Assembly (NCBI GenBank): GCA_018715855.1
Contig: DVKW01000105.1
Location: 1-5,396 of the forward strand
Reading direction: 5' to 3'
From: Candidatus Galligastranaerophilus intestinigallinarum
GTDB lineage: Bacteria > Cyanobacteriota > Vampirovibrionia > Gastranaerophilales > Gastranaerophilaceae
DNA length: 5,396 nucleotides
This document shows positions 1 to 5,396 of the stretch, one piece after another. The stretch's first letter is position 1. Each line of letters starts with the position of its first letter. The position numbers and the translations under genes were made by a program. Below the pieces are notes generated by a model that did not search any database, was not told the origin of the DNA, and worked only from the letters and a program-made list of their open reading frames with translations.

Positions 1-1477
1 TAGCAAAGCCAAACGTTACAAGCTTTGTATTTTCATTTTTTTTATTCACAAATTGTGCAAATTCTTCAAGTTCATCTTGCCCGAATGATGTTACAAAATT
101 AAACAAAGGGGCAGAATTTATTGCACATAAAGAAAATGAAAGTGCCACAAAAACCCCGAATGTCCAAATTCTTTTATTTGATTTTAAGAATATAAACCCA
201 AAAATTGGGAATATGACAAATAAAACCGCCAAAGGCAAACCAACGTTTATATTGCCCGATAAATAATACCAAATGCCAAAAAGCCCTGATAACATAAAAA
301 TTAAAAATGTAATAAAGCTTGAAATTTCAACGTATTTTTTATTTTTTTCTTCACTTATATAACCCCACATAAAATAGCCGATTAAAATTGAAACGGGCGG
401 GAACAAAGTTAAAATATAGGTTGGAAGCTTTGTTGATGAAATTGAAAAGAATAAAAAGATAGTGAAAAACCAAACAGTTGATATTAAAATAAGCTTTCTG
501 TCGTTGGTATCAAAAGAAAATAAGGGTTTTAACGTTTTTGCGTTTTTAACTGTTTTAATTGCATATTTTGCCCATTTTATAATTGCTGCAATTAAAATGA
601 ATGTATATGGCATAATTCCGCCTAAAATAACGGGAATATAGAATAATAAAGGCCTTTTTCTGTTTAAACCCATTGATGAATCAACAAACCTTGCAAAATG
701 GTGTTTTAAAATGTATTCTCTAAACCAAACAAACCCATTTGCCTTATATACAAGGTAATGCCAAGGGGCAGCCACAGCCAAAAATATCAAAATTCCAGGG
801 ATTATATGGCTTGGTTTTATAATTTCTTTTGCCCTTTTTAAAATTAAAAATGTTATAAGTAAACTTCCCCCGGGGATTAAAATTCCAATTAAACCTTTTT
901 GCAAAACTGATAGGGCAAGAAAAAAATACCCTAAATACCATAAAATTCTTTTTTTCCAAACGTTTTCGGTAAATAAAGTTAACGTTCCAAAACAAAAGGC
1001 GGCAGTCGTTAAAACGGTGAAGCCCAAATCCATTATTCCTATATGCGCAAATAAGGCATACCAAAAAGATGACATTAAAACTAAAGCCGACAAAAAGGCA
1101 CAAATTCTTGATTTAACAATATTTAAAACAAAAAAGTAAACAACAAAAACGCCAAATGTTGCTAAAACTGCCAAAGGAAAGCGGGATGTAAAATTATTAA
1201 CAACACCAAAAATTTTATAAGACAATACAACAAGCCAATAAAATAATGGCGGCTTTTCTAAAAAGGGTTCAAAATTAAGATAAGGGGTTATATAATCTTT
1301 TGAATAAAACATATTTTGGGCAATATTTATATATCTTGTTTCATCTATATCAATGAGTTTGTAATCACCAAGTCCGTTGAAATAAAAAAACCAGCATAAT
1401 AAAATAAGCCCCAATATAAAGAAAAAATTACCGTTTGTATTGAATTTTTTCTTTAAAAAAGAAATAAAATTCCCCAT
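1..1477 (-). CDS. ArnT/PMT-like membrane glycosyltransferase, 3' end cut by window
   Basis: An open frame of 492 codons runs off the left edge without a stop. It is a polytopic inner-membrane protein with roughly 12-13 hydrophobic segments, the first at residues 17-35. It carries hallmarks of the GT-C fold ArnT/PMT_2 superfamily (GT39/GT83-like): an acidic DE pair at residues 45-46 in the first periplasmic loop (IDETRY), EKPPLFYW at 74-81, an Asp at 150 (GIMD), APWH at 237-240, KHHFARF at 258-264, and SSTKLPTYIL at 347-356 before the late helices. The family moves a sugar from a polyprenyl-phosphate carrier to lipid A, another glycolipid or a protein on the periplasmic side. The acceptor cannot be read from the sequence, and no arn-operon partners are visible. 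Family members are usually 500-600 residues, so only the C-terminal part is missing. The ATG at 1477 is preceded by AAGGGG at 5 bases spacing, and that site overlaps the stop of the upstream phosphoesterase gene, implying one operon. The family is secure; the substrate is unknown. Confidence 0.9.
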   Translation of the reverse strand, partial: MGNFISFLKKKFNTNGNFFFILGLILLCWFFYFNGLGDYKLIDIDETRYINIAQNMFYSKDYITPYLNFEPFLEKPPLFYWLVVLSYKIFGVVNNFTSRFPLAVLATFGVFVVYFFVLNIVKSRICAFLSALVLMSSFWYALFAHIGIMDLGFTVLTTAAFCFGTLTLFTENVWKKRILWYLGYFFLALSVLQKGLIGILIPGGSLLITFLILKRAKEIIKPSHIIPGILIFLAVAAPWHYLVYKANGFVWFREYILKHHFARFVDSSMGLNRKRPLLFYIPVILGGIMPYTFILIAAIIKWAKYAIKTVKNAKTLKPLFSFDTNDRKLILISTVWFFTIFLFFSISSTKLPTYILTLFPPVSILIGYFMWGYISEEKNKKYVEISSFITFLIFMLSGLFGIWYYLSGNINVGLPLAVLFVIFPIFGFIFLKSNKRIWTFGVFVALSFSLCAINSAPLFNFVTSFGQDELEEFAQFVNKKNENTKLVTFGFA

Positions 1478-1486
1478 CAATTCCCC

Positions 1487-2299
1487 TTATTCAACATTTA
1501 AAATTTTTGTTGTAATTGTATATGTGCCGTCTTTATTTTCCATAAATTTAATTTGTTCAAATTCGCCTGTTGAATTTAATGAACCAACGCTTATATGCTT
1601 AATTCCATCAACTTCAGCAACATTTTCCATATGATAGTGGCCTGAAATTATTGCTATAACGTTATTATGCTTTTTTATAACATTTAAGTAGTTTTCAGGT
1701 TTAACTATTTTTCTAACTTCGTCTTCTTTTGGTTCAACTATTGGAAAGTGTTGAAAAATAACCGCTTTTTTATCTTTAAATTTAGTTAGGGTTTCATCCA
1801 AAAAATCAAGCTCCGCCAATTTATAATAGCCCCTGTATGAAGGAATATTTTCATTTACTCCCGACAAAAAGATAAAGATGAAATCGCCGTCTTTTTTATA
1901 GCTTGGAGAAGTTTTAAGCTTGTTATTTGAAAATTTGTTTAAAATTCTATAATATTCTTTTTTAAGCAACCCTTTTGTTTTGCTTAAATCTCTGTTTCCA
2001 ACTGTCACATAGGTTGGTTTTTCAATTCTTTTTATTATTTTTGCAAACATTGCAAGGTCATATCTGTTTGCAGAATTCAGGTTATCGCCCAAAAAGAAAA
2101 CATCTTCAAAATTGCCTTGATTGATTATATCAACAGCTTTTAAAAGATTGTTTATTGAAGGTGTCATCTTGTTTTCGCCGCTTTTATCGGATGAAAGGTG
2201 AACATCAGATATAACGGCAATTGTTTTATCTTCGGCAAAAACCGCTTGGTTAAAGGCCAAAAACAATAAAAGGCATAAAATTTTAAATAATTTTTTCAT
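1487..2299 (-). CDS. Exported calcineurin-like metallophosphoesterase
   Basis: This 270-residue protein begins with a typical signal peptide: Lys at positions 2, 3 and 6, a hydrophobic core at about 8-19, and likely cleavage after VFA at residue 22. It therefore acts outside the cytoplasm, probably in the periplasm. The mature part has the two-metal phosphoesterase motifs in order: DVH (Asp32, His34), GDN (Asp72), GNRD (Asn102, Arg103, Asp104), QHF (His184) and GHYH (His221, His223). All expected metal ligands are present. The usual catalytic His of GNHE/D is replaced by Arg, as in the GNRD motif of the lipid A enzyme LpxH. LpxH is cytoplasmic and lacks a signal peptide, so this is not called LpxH. 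The likely reaction is hydrolysis of a phosphomonoester, phosphodiester or pyrophosphate, with substrate unknown. It sits 21 bases after the helical repeat gene and 9 bases before the glycosyltransferase, so co-transcription is likely. The Shine-Dalgarno is odd: AAAGG lies only one base from the ATG, suggesting coupled or weak initiation. Confidence 0.9.
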   Translation of the reverse strand: MKKLFKILCLLLFLAFNQAVFAEDKTIAVISDVHLSSDKSGENKMTPSINNLLKAVDIINQGNFEDVFFLGDNLNSANRYDLAMFAKIIKRIEKPTYVTVGNRDLSKTKGLLKKEYYRILNKFSNNKLKTSPSYKKDGDFIFIFLSGVNENIPSYRGYYKLAELDFLDETLTKFKDKKAVIFQHFPIVEPKEDEVRKIVKPENYLNVIKKHNNVIAIISGHYHMENVAEVDGIKHISVGSLNSTGEFEQIKFMENKDGTYTITTKILNVE

Positions 2300-2320
2300 G
2301 CCTTTAATTATACAATAAAA

Positions 2321-3253
2321 TTAACCTGCAAGCATTTCCATAATTAAATCGGGAAATTCGCTTGAGAGCATATCTGCAAAATCATTTGGGTCTATTTGTG
2401 TTGCAACAACTTGAATTAAATCTTTTGGAAGTTCTTCTATCATAGGAACCAAAAATTCAGGGTCAAGAGTTGTCATTGTTTTAATTAAATCTTCTTTTTC
2501 AAGGTTGTTTATCATCGGGCGAGCTAAAATTGAATTATCAAAAAGCATATAATAATCGGGGTTAATTTCGCATAAACCCGCAATCATCTCACCCTTTTCT
2601 TCAAGCTGCATACCTAAAAGAAACCTTTTATATTCTTTATCTTCCATATTTTCAATTTTTTCAAGGTATTCTTTAGCGCTTTTTTCTTTATATTCATAAC
2701 CGAATTGGTTTACCATTAAAGCTTGGAATTTTTCATATTCTAAGCCTTCAAAATATTCCATAACATCTTTTTTATCAAGTTCGGTGCTTTTAAAGAAATC
2801 ATCCATTTCATTTTGCTGCATAAAAGGAACAACGTCTTCCATTGTAAAATGCAACAGTAAAAGGTTAATCATTTGTTCTTGAGGAAGATTAATTAAAAGT
2901 TCATTTAAGCCTGCAACCGTAAAATATTGAAGCCCGAATGCCAACTGTTCGCTCGTTAAAAAGGGAAGAAGCTTAACCAAATCTTCTTCATTAAATTGTT
3001 GAATAATTAAATATCTGTTTTCAGGGTCTTGAAGTTTTAAAATTTTTGCAAGTTTTTCAGGTTCTTGAAGAAGTTTTTGTAAAAGTGCCGCATCAACAGT
3101 TATCATGCCATCTTCTGTTACGATGGTCATCATGCCGTCTTCAATTCCGCCATTTATATTTTGCATTTGCCCGGATTGGCAAGCAAAACTTCTTGCGGTT
3201 GAAATGCCGTAATATCTTGCTAAATAGGAAATATCAATTGATAAATCTATCAT
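2321..3253 (-). CDS. Unrecognised alpha-helical repeat protein, MgtE-N/FliG-like pattern
   Basis: I do not recognise this 310-residue protein by name. It has no signal peptide or membrane segment and is rich in Glu and Asp, so it should be an acidic cytoplasmic protein. Two zones show short leucine-rich amphipathic helices repeating about every 12 residues (about 24 per hairpin). In residues 88-145 the units start near EEDLVKLL, SEQLAFGL, AGLNELLI, QEQMINLL and MEDVVPFM. In residues 252-308 they start near EKEDLIKT, PEFLVPMI, KDLIQVVA, PNDFADML and PDLIMEML. The helix-PE/DP-helix spacing resembles the MgtE N-domain/FliG superhelix, but there are no CBS or transporter domains. Residues 1-60 look different and include a short Gly/Met-rich stretch at 35-50. 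Such proteins usually act as binding scaffolds; that role is an inference. The ATG at 3253 is forced by an in-frame TAA at 3271-3269. It follows ftsQ by 117 bases, apparently with its own promoter, and leads the phosphoesterase and glycosyltransferase genes. Confidence 0.8.
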   Translation of the reverse strand: MIDLSIDISYLARYYGISTARSFACQSGQMQNINGGIEDGMMTIVTEDGMITVDAALLQKLLQEPEKLAKILKLQDPENRYLIIQQFNEEDLVKLLPFLTSEQLAFGLQYFTVAGLNELLINLPQEQMINLLLLHFTMEDVVPFMQQNEMDDFFKSTELDKKDVMEYFEGLEYEKFQALMVNQFGYEYKEKSAKEYLEKIENMEDKEYKRFLLGMQLEEKGEMIAGLCEINPDYYMLFDNSILARPMINNLEKEDLIKTMTTLDPEFLVPMIEELPKDLIQVVATQIDPNDFADMLSSEFPDLIMEMLAG

Positions 3254-3262
3254 AAACTGTGT

Positions 3263-3299
3263 GACACCTTATTGCTTTAAATAAAGCAATATTCTCCTT
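3263..3299 (-). promoter_or_regulatory. Two Shine-Dalgarno-like sites, strong one misplaced
   Basis: The consensus AAGGAG at 3299-3294 lies 40 bases from the repeat-protein ATG, too far for normal use. A second, poorer AAGGTG at 3270-3265 lies 11 bases from that ATG and is the likely working site. Four bases after AAGGAG a TTG opens a six-codon frame (3289-3269, ending TAA) in the same phase as the downstream gene. Whether this tiny frame is translated is unknown. Confidence 0.3.
3271..3290. repeat. Perfect 20-base inverted repeat in the leader
   Basis: On the plus strand ATTGCTTTA and TAAAGCAAT are exact reverse complements separated by two bases. In RNA this gives a stem of about 8 pairs with a 4-base loop, placed just upstream of the AAGGTG sequence of the repeat-protein gene. 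Neither strand has a T-run after it, so it does not look like a Rho-independent terminator. It may be an operator or a leader hairpin affecting translation. Confidence 0.5.
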
Positions 3300-3328
3300 A
3301 TCTTATCTAACAAAATATAACGGCATTT

Positions 3329-3356
3329 ATTCTAAAAAGTTGAGAATTTGTAACAA
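3329..3356 (-). promoter_or_regulatory. Candidate sigma-70-type promoter
   Basis: On the minus strand TTGTTA at 3356-3351 (4 of 6 matches to TTGACA) and TAGAAT at 3334-3329 (5 of 6 to TATAAT) are separated by 16 bases. This predicts a start near 3322 and a leader of about 70 bases before the repeat-protein ATG. In AT-rich DNA such matches arise by chance, but this is the best pair in the gap. A TATATT at 3319-3314 has no convincing -35 partner. Confidence 0.4.
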
Positions 3357-3366
3357 TTGTTTACAA
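3348..3366. promoter_or_regulatory. Dyad TTGTAA-N7-TTACAA, possible operator
   Basis: Six-base inverted arms flank seven bases, and a perfect 10-base palindrome, AACAATTGTT, sits almost exactly at the centre (3352-3361). The dyad begins five bases after the ftsQ stop and covers the candidate -35 box of the next transcription unit, which is where a repressor site would lie. It could instead be a weak hairpin at the 3' end of the ftsQ message, but no T-run follows it directly on the minus strand. Confidence 0.35.
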
Positions 3367-3370
3367 AAAA

Positions 3371-4252
3371 TTATTCGTCAACATCATCAAAAACTTTTTC
3401 AGGGGTTGTATCTAATTTAATATAGCTTGATTCTCTCCACCTTAAATCAATATATTTTACTTTTTGTTTTAAAGAAAGCGCTTCAGGCAAAATTGTCGGT
3501 ATTGTTTTAATTCTGTCATCTGTTGTATCGTCTAATGCGCCTATTCTTAATAAAACATCGTCTAATTTAACGTAAATATCGTTTTTGTTTCTAAGGTCAA
3601 GATATTGAACATTTTGTTTTGAATAAGTTTCAATTGTTTTTATAAACCTTAAAAGTTCATCTACTTTCTTTTTGTCCCAATTTTCATAGTTGTCGTCTGT
3701 TCCGTAGCTTAAAATTTTTGTTGTTTTAAATTTGGATGGAATCGGCATATATTCTCTGTCTATAAAATGCCCGTCTATTGTAACGGCTGAAATTGGCTGA
3801 GATTCGATATTTGGGGAAATTAAAAAAACAGGAACTCTTTCTTCTATAATAACAATTATTCTTGCAGGGAAGAAAAACCTTCTTACATAAGCTTTTTTCA
3901 CAGATTGTAATTTAGACAAATTTTCTTCCAACTCTTTTGTTGAAAGTTTAAAAATTTGTTCGTTTGGAATGTCTGATGTTCTTATGATGTCTGAAATTTT
4001 ATATACAGGTGTAATTAAATTGCCCTCTATTTTAACAACATCGGGGTTCAGGTTCATAATATCGTTTGGGTTTAAATACCAGCTTCTTAAATTCAGCATA
4101 TAATATGAAGAATATAAAAGAAGAAAAATAAGGCATACTCTAATAAGCATTCTAAATCTTCTTATACGCTTTTTTGCAAGTGCAACTCTGCGTTTAAGCT
4201 TCATTATAATTGATTTTCTTCTGTAATATTGTCTTCTATCGAATTCTGCCAT
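3371..4252 (-). CDS. ftsQ: Cell division protein FtsQ (DivIB family)
   Basis: This 293-residue bitopic protein has the FtsQ layout. Residues 1-38 form a very basic cytoplasmic tail with 16 Arg/Lys, and about 36-53 form a single membrane helix. A POTRA domain follows at about 71-140, opening with VVKIEGN and ending with the Pro-rich strand region FFPARIIVIIEERVPVFLI. The periplasmic beta domain spans about 141-281 and carries two related strand motifs, VQYLDLR at 215-221 and VKYIDLR at 265-271, each followed by a YVKLD/YIKLD strand. These correspond to the paired DLR motifs of the family. FtsQ links FtsL/FtsB to the divisome and controls septal peptidoglycan synthesis. The length is near the family norm (about 270-300). 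The ATG at 4252 shares one base with the ddl stop (TAATG) and has no clear Shine-Dalgarno, so it probably depends on ddl translation; Met17 is an alternative start. It is followed by a non-dcw gene rather than ftsA/ftsZ. The assignment rests on fold motifs and position next to ddl. Confidence 0.92.
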   Translation of the reverse strand: MAEFDRRQYYRRKSIIMKLKRRVALAKKRIRRFRMLIRVCLIFLLLYSSYYMLNLRSWYLNPNDIMNLNPDVVKIEGNLITPVYKISDIIRTSDIPNEQIFKLSTKELEENLSKLQSVKKAYVRRFFFPARIIVIIEERVPVFLISPNIESQPISAVTIDGHFIDREYMPIPSKFKTTKILSYGTDDNYENWDKKKVDELLRFIKTIETYSKQNVQYLDLRNKNDIYVKLDDVLLRIGALDDTTDDRIKTIPTILPEALSLKQKVKYIDLRWRESSYIKLDTTPEKVFDDVDE

Positions 4253-5205
4253 TATTTTTCAATCAATGCCGTTTTTAAAACAATTTCAACCAACATATCA
4301 TAATTTATACCCATATGGCTTGCTTGTGCCGGAAGGTCTGAAAGGTCTGTCATGCCGGGGTTTGTGTTAATTTCTAAGATATATGGCGTTTCATTTTGAA
4401 TAAGAAAATCTACCCTTGAAACACCCGTGCATTCAAGCGCCTTGTGGGCTTTTATTGCCATATTTTGAATTTTTTCGGTTAATTCTTCATTAAATGGTGC
4501 GGGCAAAACAAATTTTGTTAAGCCTTCTGTGTATTTTGCTTCATAATCATACCATTCGGTTTTTGTTTCAAACCCCAAAATTGGCGTTGCAAAAGTTTTT
4601 TTGGTTTCAATATCTTCTAAAACGCCGACAGTTGCGCTGTAACCTTTTATAAATTCTTCAACCAAAACTTTATTGTCGGATTTATATGCAACCCCCATTG
4701 CATCAATTAATTCTTCCATATTATTTGCTTTGTTCATGCCAATGCTTGAGCCTTCTTTAGCAGGCTTTACCATTAAGGGGAATTTTAATTCTTTTGTTTT
4801 TTTAATGAAATCTTCGCCTTTTAAAACTGAAACAGATTTTATAACATTCAAGCCGTTTGCCCTTAAGATATTTATTGTGGTTTCTTTATCCATGCAATTT
4901 GCGCTTGATTTAACGTTGCAGCCTGTATATTTTATCCCCATGATTTCTAAAAGCCCTTGAATGCAGCCGTCTTCGCCGTATCTGCCATGGAGTGTGTTAT
5001 AGCAAATTTCAATTTTTTCATCTTTTAATTTTTGGGCAACATTTCTATCTACATCAATTAAAATTGAATTTTTATACCCTAAGTTTAAAAGTGCATTTAA
5101 GACGTTTTTGCCACTTCTTAAGGAAACTTCCCTTTCAGCGGACATTCCACCGCACAAAACCGCAATTTTTGTGTTTTTATCTATTTTGTTGTTAATGACT
5201 TCCAT
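4252..5205 (-). CDS. ddl: D-alanine--D-alanine ligase
   Basis: This 317-residue cytoplasmic ATP-grasp ligase joins two D-alanines for the peptidoglycan stem. Motifs in order are GGMSAEREVSLRSG at 19-32 (Glu24 matches the first D-Ala-binding Glu15 of E. coli DdlB), LHGRYGEDGCIQG at 72-84, MDKETT at 105-110, VKPAKEGSSIGM at 146-157 (Ser153), VEEFIKG at 182-188, the omega loop YDYEAKY at 219-225, SRVDFL at 263-268 and EINTNPGMT at 278-286. Tyr225 aligns with DdlB Tyr216, which favours D-Ala-D-Ala over D-Ala-D-lactate. After GMT the loop reads DLSDLP rather than the common SHSLVP; the Ser that contacts the second D-Ala is retained. The length is normal. The ATG at 5205 has a good GAGGT Shine-Dalgarno six bases upstream and lies 25 bases inside murB, which fixes the start. 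The stop overlaps the ftsQ ATG. The family and reaction are secure. Confidence 0.97.
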   Translation of the reverse strand: MEVINNKIDKNTKIAVLCGGMSAEREVSLRSGKNVLNALLNLGYKNSILIDVDRNVAQKLKDEKIEICYNTLHGRYGEDGCIQGLLEIMGIKYTGCNVKSSANCMDKETTINILRANGLNVIKSVSVLKGEDFIKKTKELKFPLMVKPAKEGSSIGMNKANNMEELIDAMGVAYKSDNKVLVEEFIKGYSATVGVLEDIETKKTFATPILGFETKTEWYDYEAKYTEGLTKFVLPAPFNEELTEKIQNMAIKAHKALECTGVSRVDFLIQNETPYILEINTNPGMTDLSDLPAQASHMGINYDMLVEIVLKTALIEK

Positions 5206-5396
5206 ATTTCTACCTCGTTTTTATTGTCGCCAATATAAACAACTTCCGGTTGTAATTTTATTTTGAATTTTTCTAAAACTCTATTTTGCATTTCTTTCAT
5301 TAATTTTAAATAATCAAGGCTTGTTGCGTTGTTAAAATTAATAATAAAGTTTGCATGCCTGAAATAAACCATAGCACCGCCTATTGGGCAGCTTTT
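5181..5396 (-). CDS. murB: UDP-N-acetylenolpyruvoylglucosamine reductase, C-terminal end
   Basis: Only the last 71 residues and the TAG stop are inside the window; the start lies beyond the right edge. The visible part reads KSCPIGGAMVYFRHANFIIN and then NATSLDYLKL, matching the MurB C-terminal domain, where IGGA, HANFI and the following NA-turn are conserved. LQPEVVYIG corresponds to the family LEPEV-IG segment, whose Glu is the catalytic acid. MurB uses FAD and NADPH to reduce UDP-GlcNAc-enolpyruvate to UDP-MurNAc in the cytoplasm. An internal Met (codon at 5372) is not the start, because the frame stays open upstream with conserved MurB residues. The 3' end overlaps ddl by 25 bases, a tight dcw-type arrangement. 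Whether the protein is type I or II cannot be told from this fragment. Confidence 0.93.
   Translation of the reverse strand, partial: KSCPIGGAMVYFRHANFIINFNNATSLDYLKLMKEMQNRVLEKFKIKLQPEVVYIGDNKNEVEIWKSLTTK

Larger units (their letters stand above)
3254..3370 (-). promoter_or_regulatory. Intergenic control region ahead of the helical repeat gene
   Basis: This 117-base gap between the ftsQ stop and the repeat-protein start is the only substantial non-coding stretch in the window. Read on the minus strand it holds, in order: a dyad, a candidate -35/-10 pair, an AAGGAG sequence, a perfect inverted repeat, a weaker AAGGTG sequence and the ATG. This layout suggests that the left three genes are transcribed separately from murB-ddl-ftsQ, although read-through from ftsQ is not excluded because no convincing terminator with a T-run is seen. 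Confidence 0.5.

Noticed and set aside
744..1103. A 119-codon open frame on the minus strand inside the glycosyltransferase gene
   Set aside because: It is out of phase with a long frame that carries clear ArnT/PMT motifs; its own translation has no recognisable domain and it has no separate ribosome-binding site.
1487..2299. Assignment of the phosphoesterase as LpxH on the basis of GNRD
   Set aside because: A clear signal peptide is present and the sequence outside the metal motifs does not resemble LpxH, which works at the cytoplasmic face.
2307..2335. Independent promoter for the phosphoesterase gene
   Set aside because: TATAAT is perfect, but no acceptable -35 hexamer lies 15-19 bases upstream, and such boxes are frequent by chance in AT-rich DNA.
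3046..3255. Plus-strand open frame antisense to the start of the repeat-protein gene
   Set aside because: It is low in complexity and mirrors the Gln/Leu-rich coding strand. No Shine-Dalgarno or family resemblance was seen.
3348..3370. Rho-independent terminator for ftsQ
   Set aside because: The dyad has a weak AT-rich stem, and on the minus strand it is followed by AATTCTC rather than a T-run.
4673..5195. Plus-strand open frames antisense to ddl
   Set aside because: ddl on the opposite strand is unambiguous, and these frames encode hydrophobic or aromatic shadow sequence only.
1..5396. Alternative genetic code, mobile element, CRISPR or defence island
   Set aside because: All genes read through in the standard code with TAA or TAG stops. 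No transposase, integrase, direct-repeat array or defence gene family was recognised.

Overview
This is an AT-rich, gene-dense bacterial chromosomal window. Every supported gene lies on the minus strand, so transcription runs from the right edge to the left. In transcription order it holds the C-terminal end of murB (cut by the right edge), ddl, ftsQ, an unrecognised alpha-helical repeat protein, a secreted calcineurin-like metallophosphoesterase, and a large multi-spanning ArnT/PMT-type glycosyltransferase cut by the left edge.

The window falls into two transcriptional blocks. The right block (about 3371-5396) is part of a division and cell-wall (dcw) cluster. murB overlaps ddl by 25 bases, and ddl overlaps ftsQ by one base (TAATG), so the three are almost certainly co-translated. 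MurB completes UDP-MurNAc, Ddl makes the D-Ala-D-Ala dipeptide, and FtsQ is the bitopic POTRA scaffold of the divisome. The usual next genes, ftsA and ftsZ, do not follow ftsQ. After ftsQ comes the only real intergenic space (117 bases). It carries a plausible sigma-70-type promoter, a dyad overlapping its -35 box, a perfect 20-base inverted repeat in the predicted leader, and two Shine-Dalgarno-like sequences. The left block (1-3253) then follows with gaps of only 21 and 9 bases, which suggests a second operon: helical repeat protein, exported phosphoesterase, membrane glycosyltransferase. A shared role in envelope glycoconjugate or lipid-carrier metabolism is an inference from gene adjacency.

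The organism is probably a diderm: it has a periplasm-directed hydrolase and a lipid A-modification-like transferase. The composition and gene style recall uncultured host-associated lineages such as Gastranaerophilales (Vampirovibrionia), but nothing here proves that. The standard genetic code reads all frames. No tRNA, rRNA, CRISPR, insertion sequence or prophage signal was seen. Apart from 3254-3370, no stretch above 25 bases lacks a gene.
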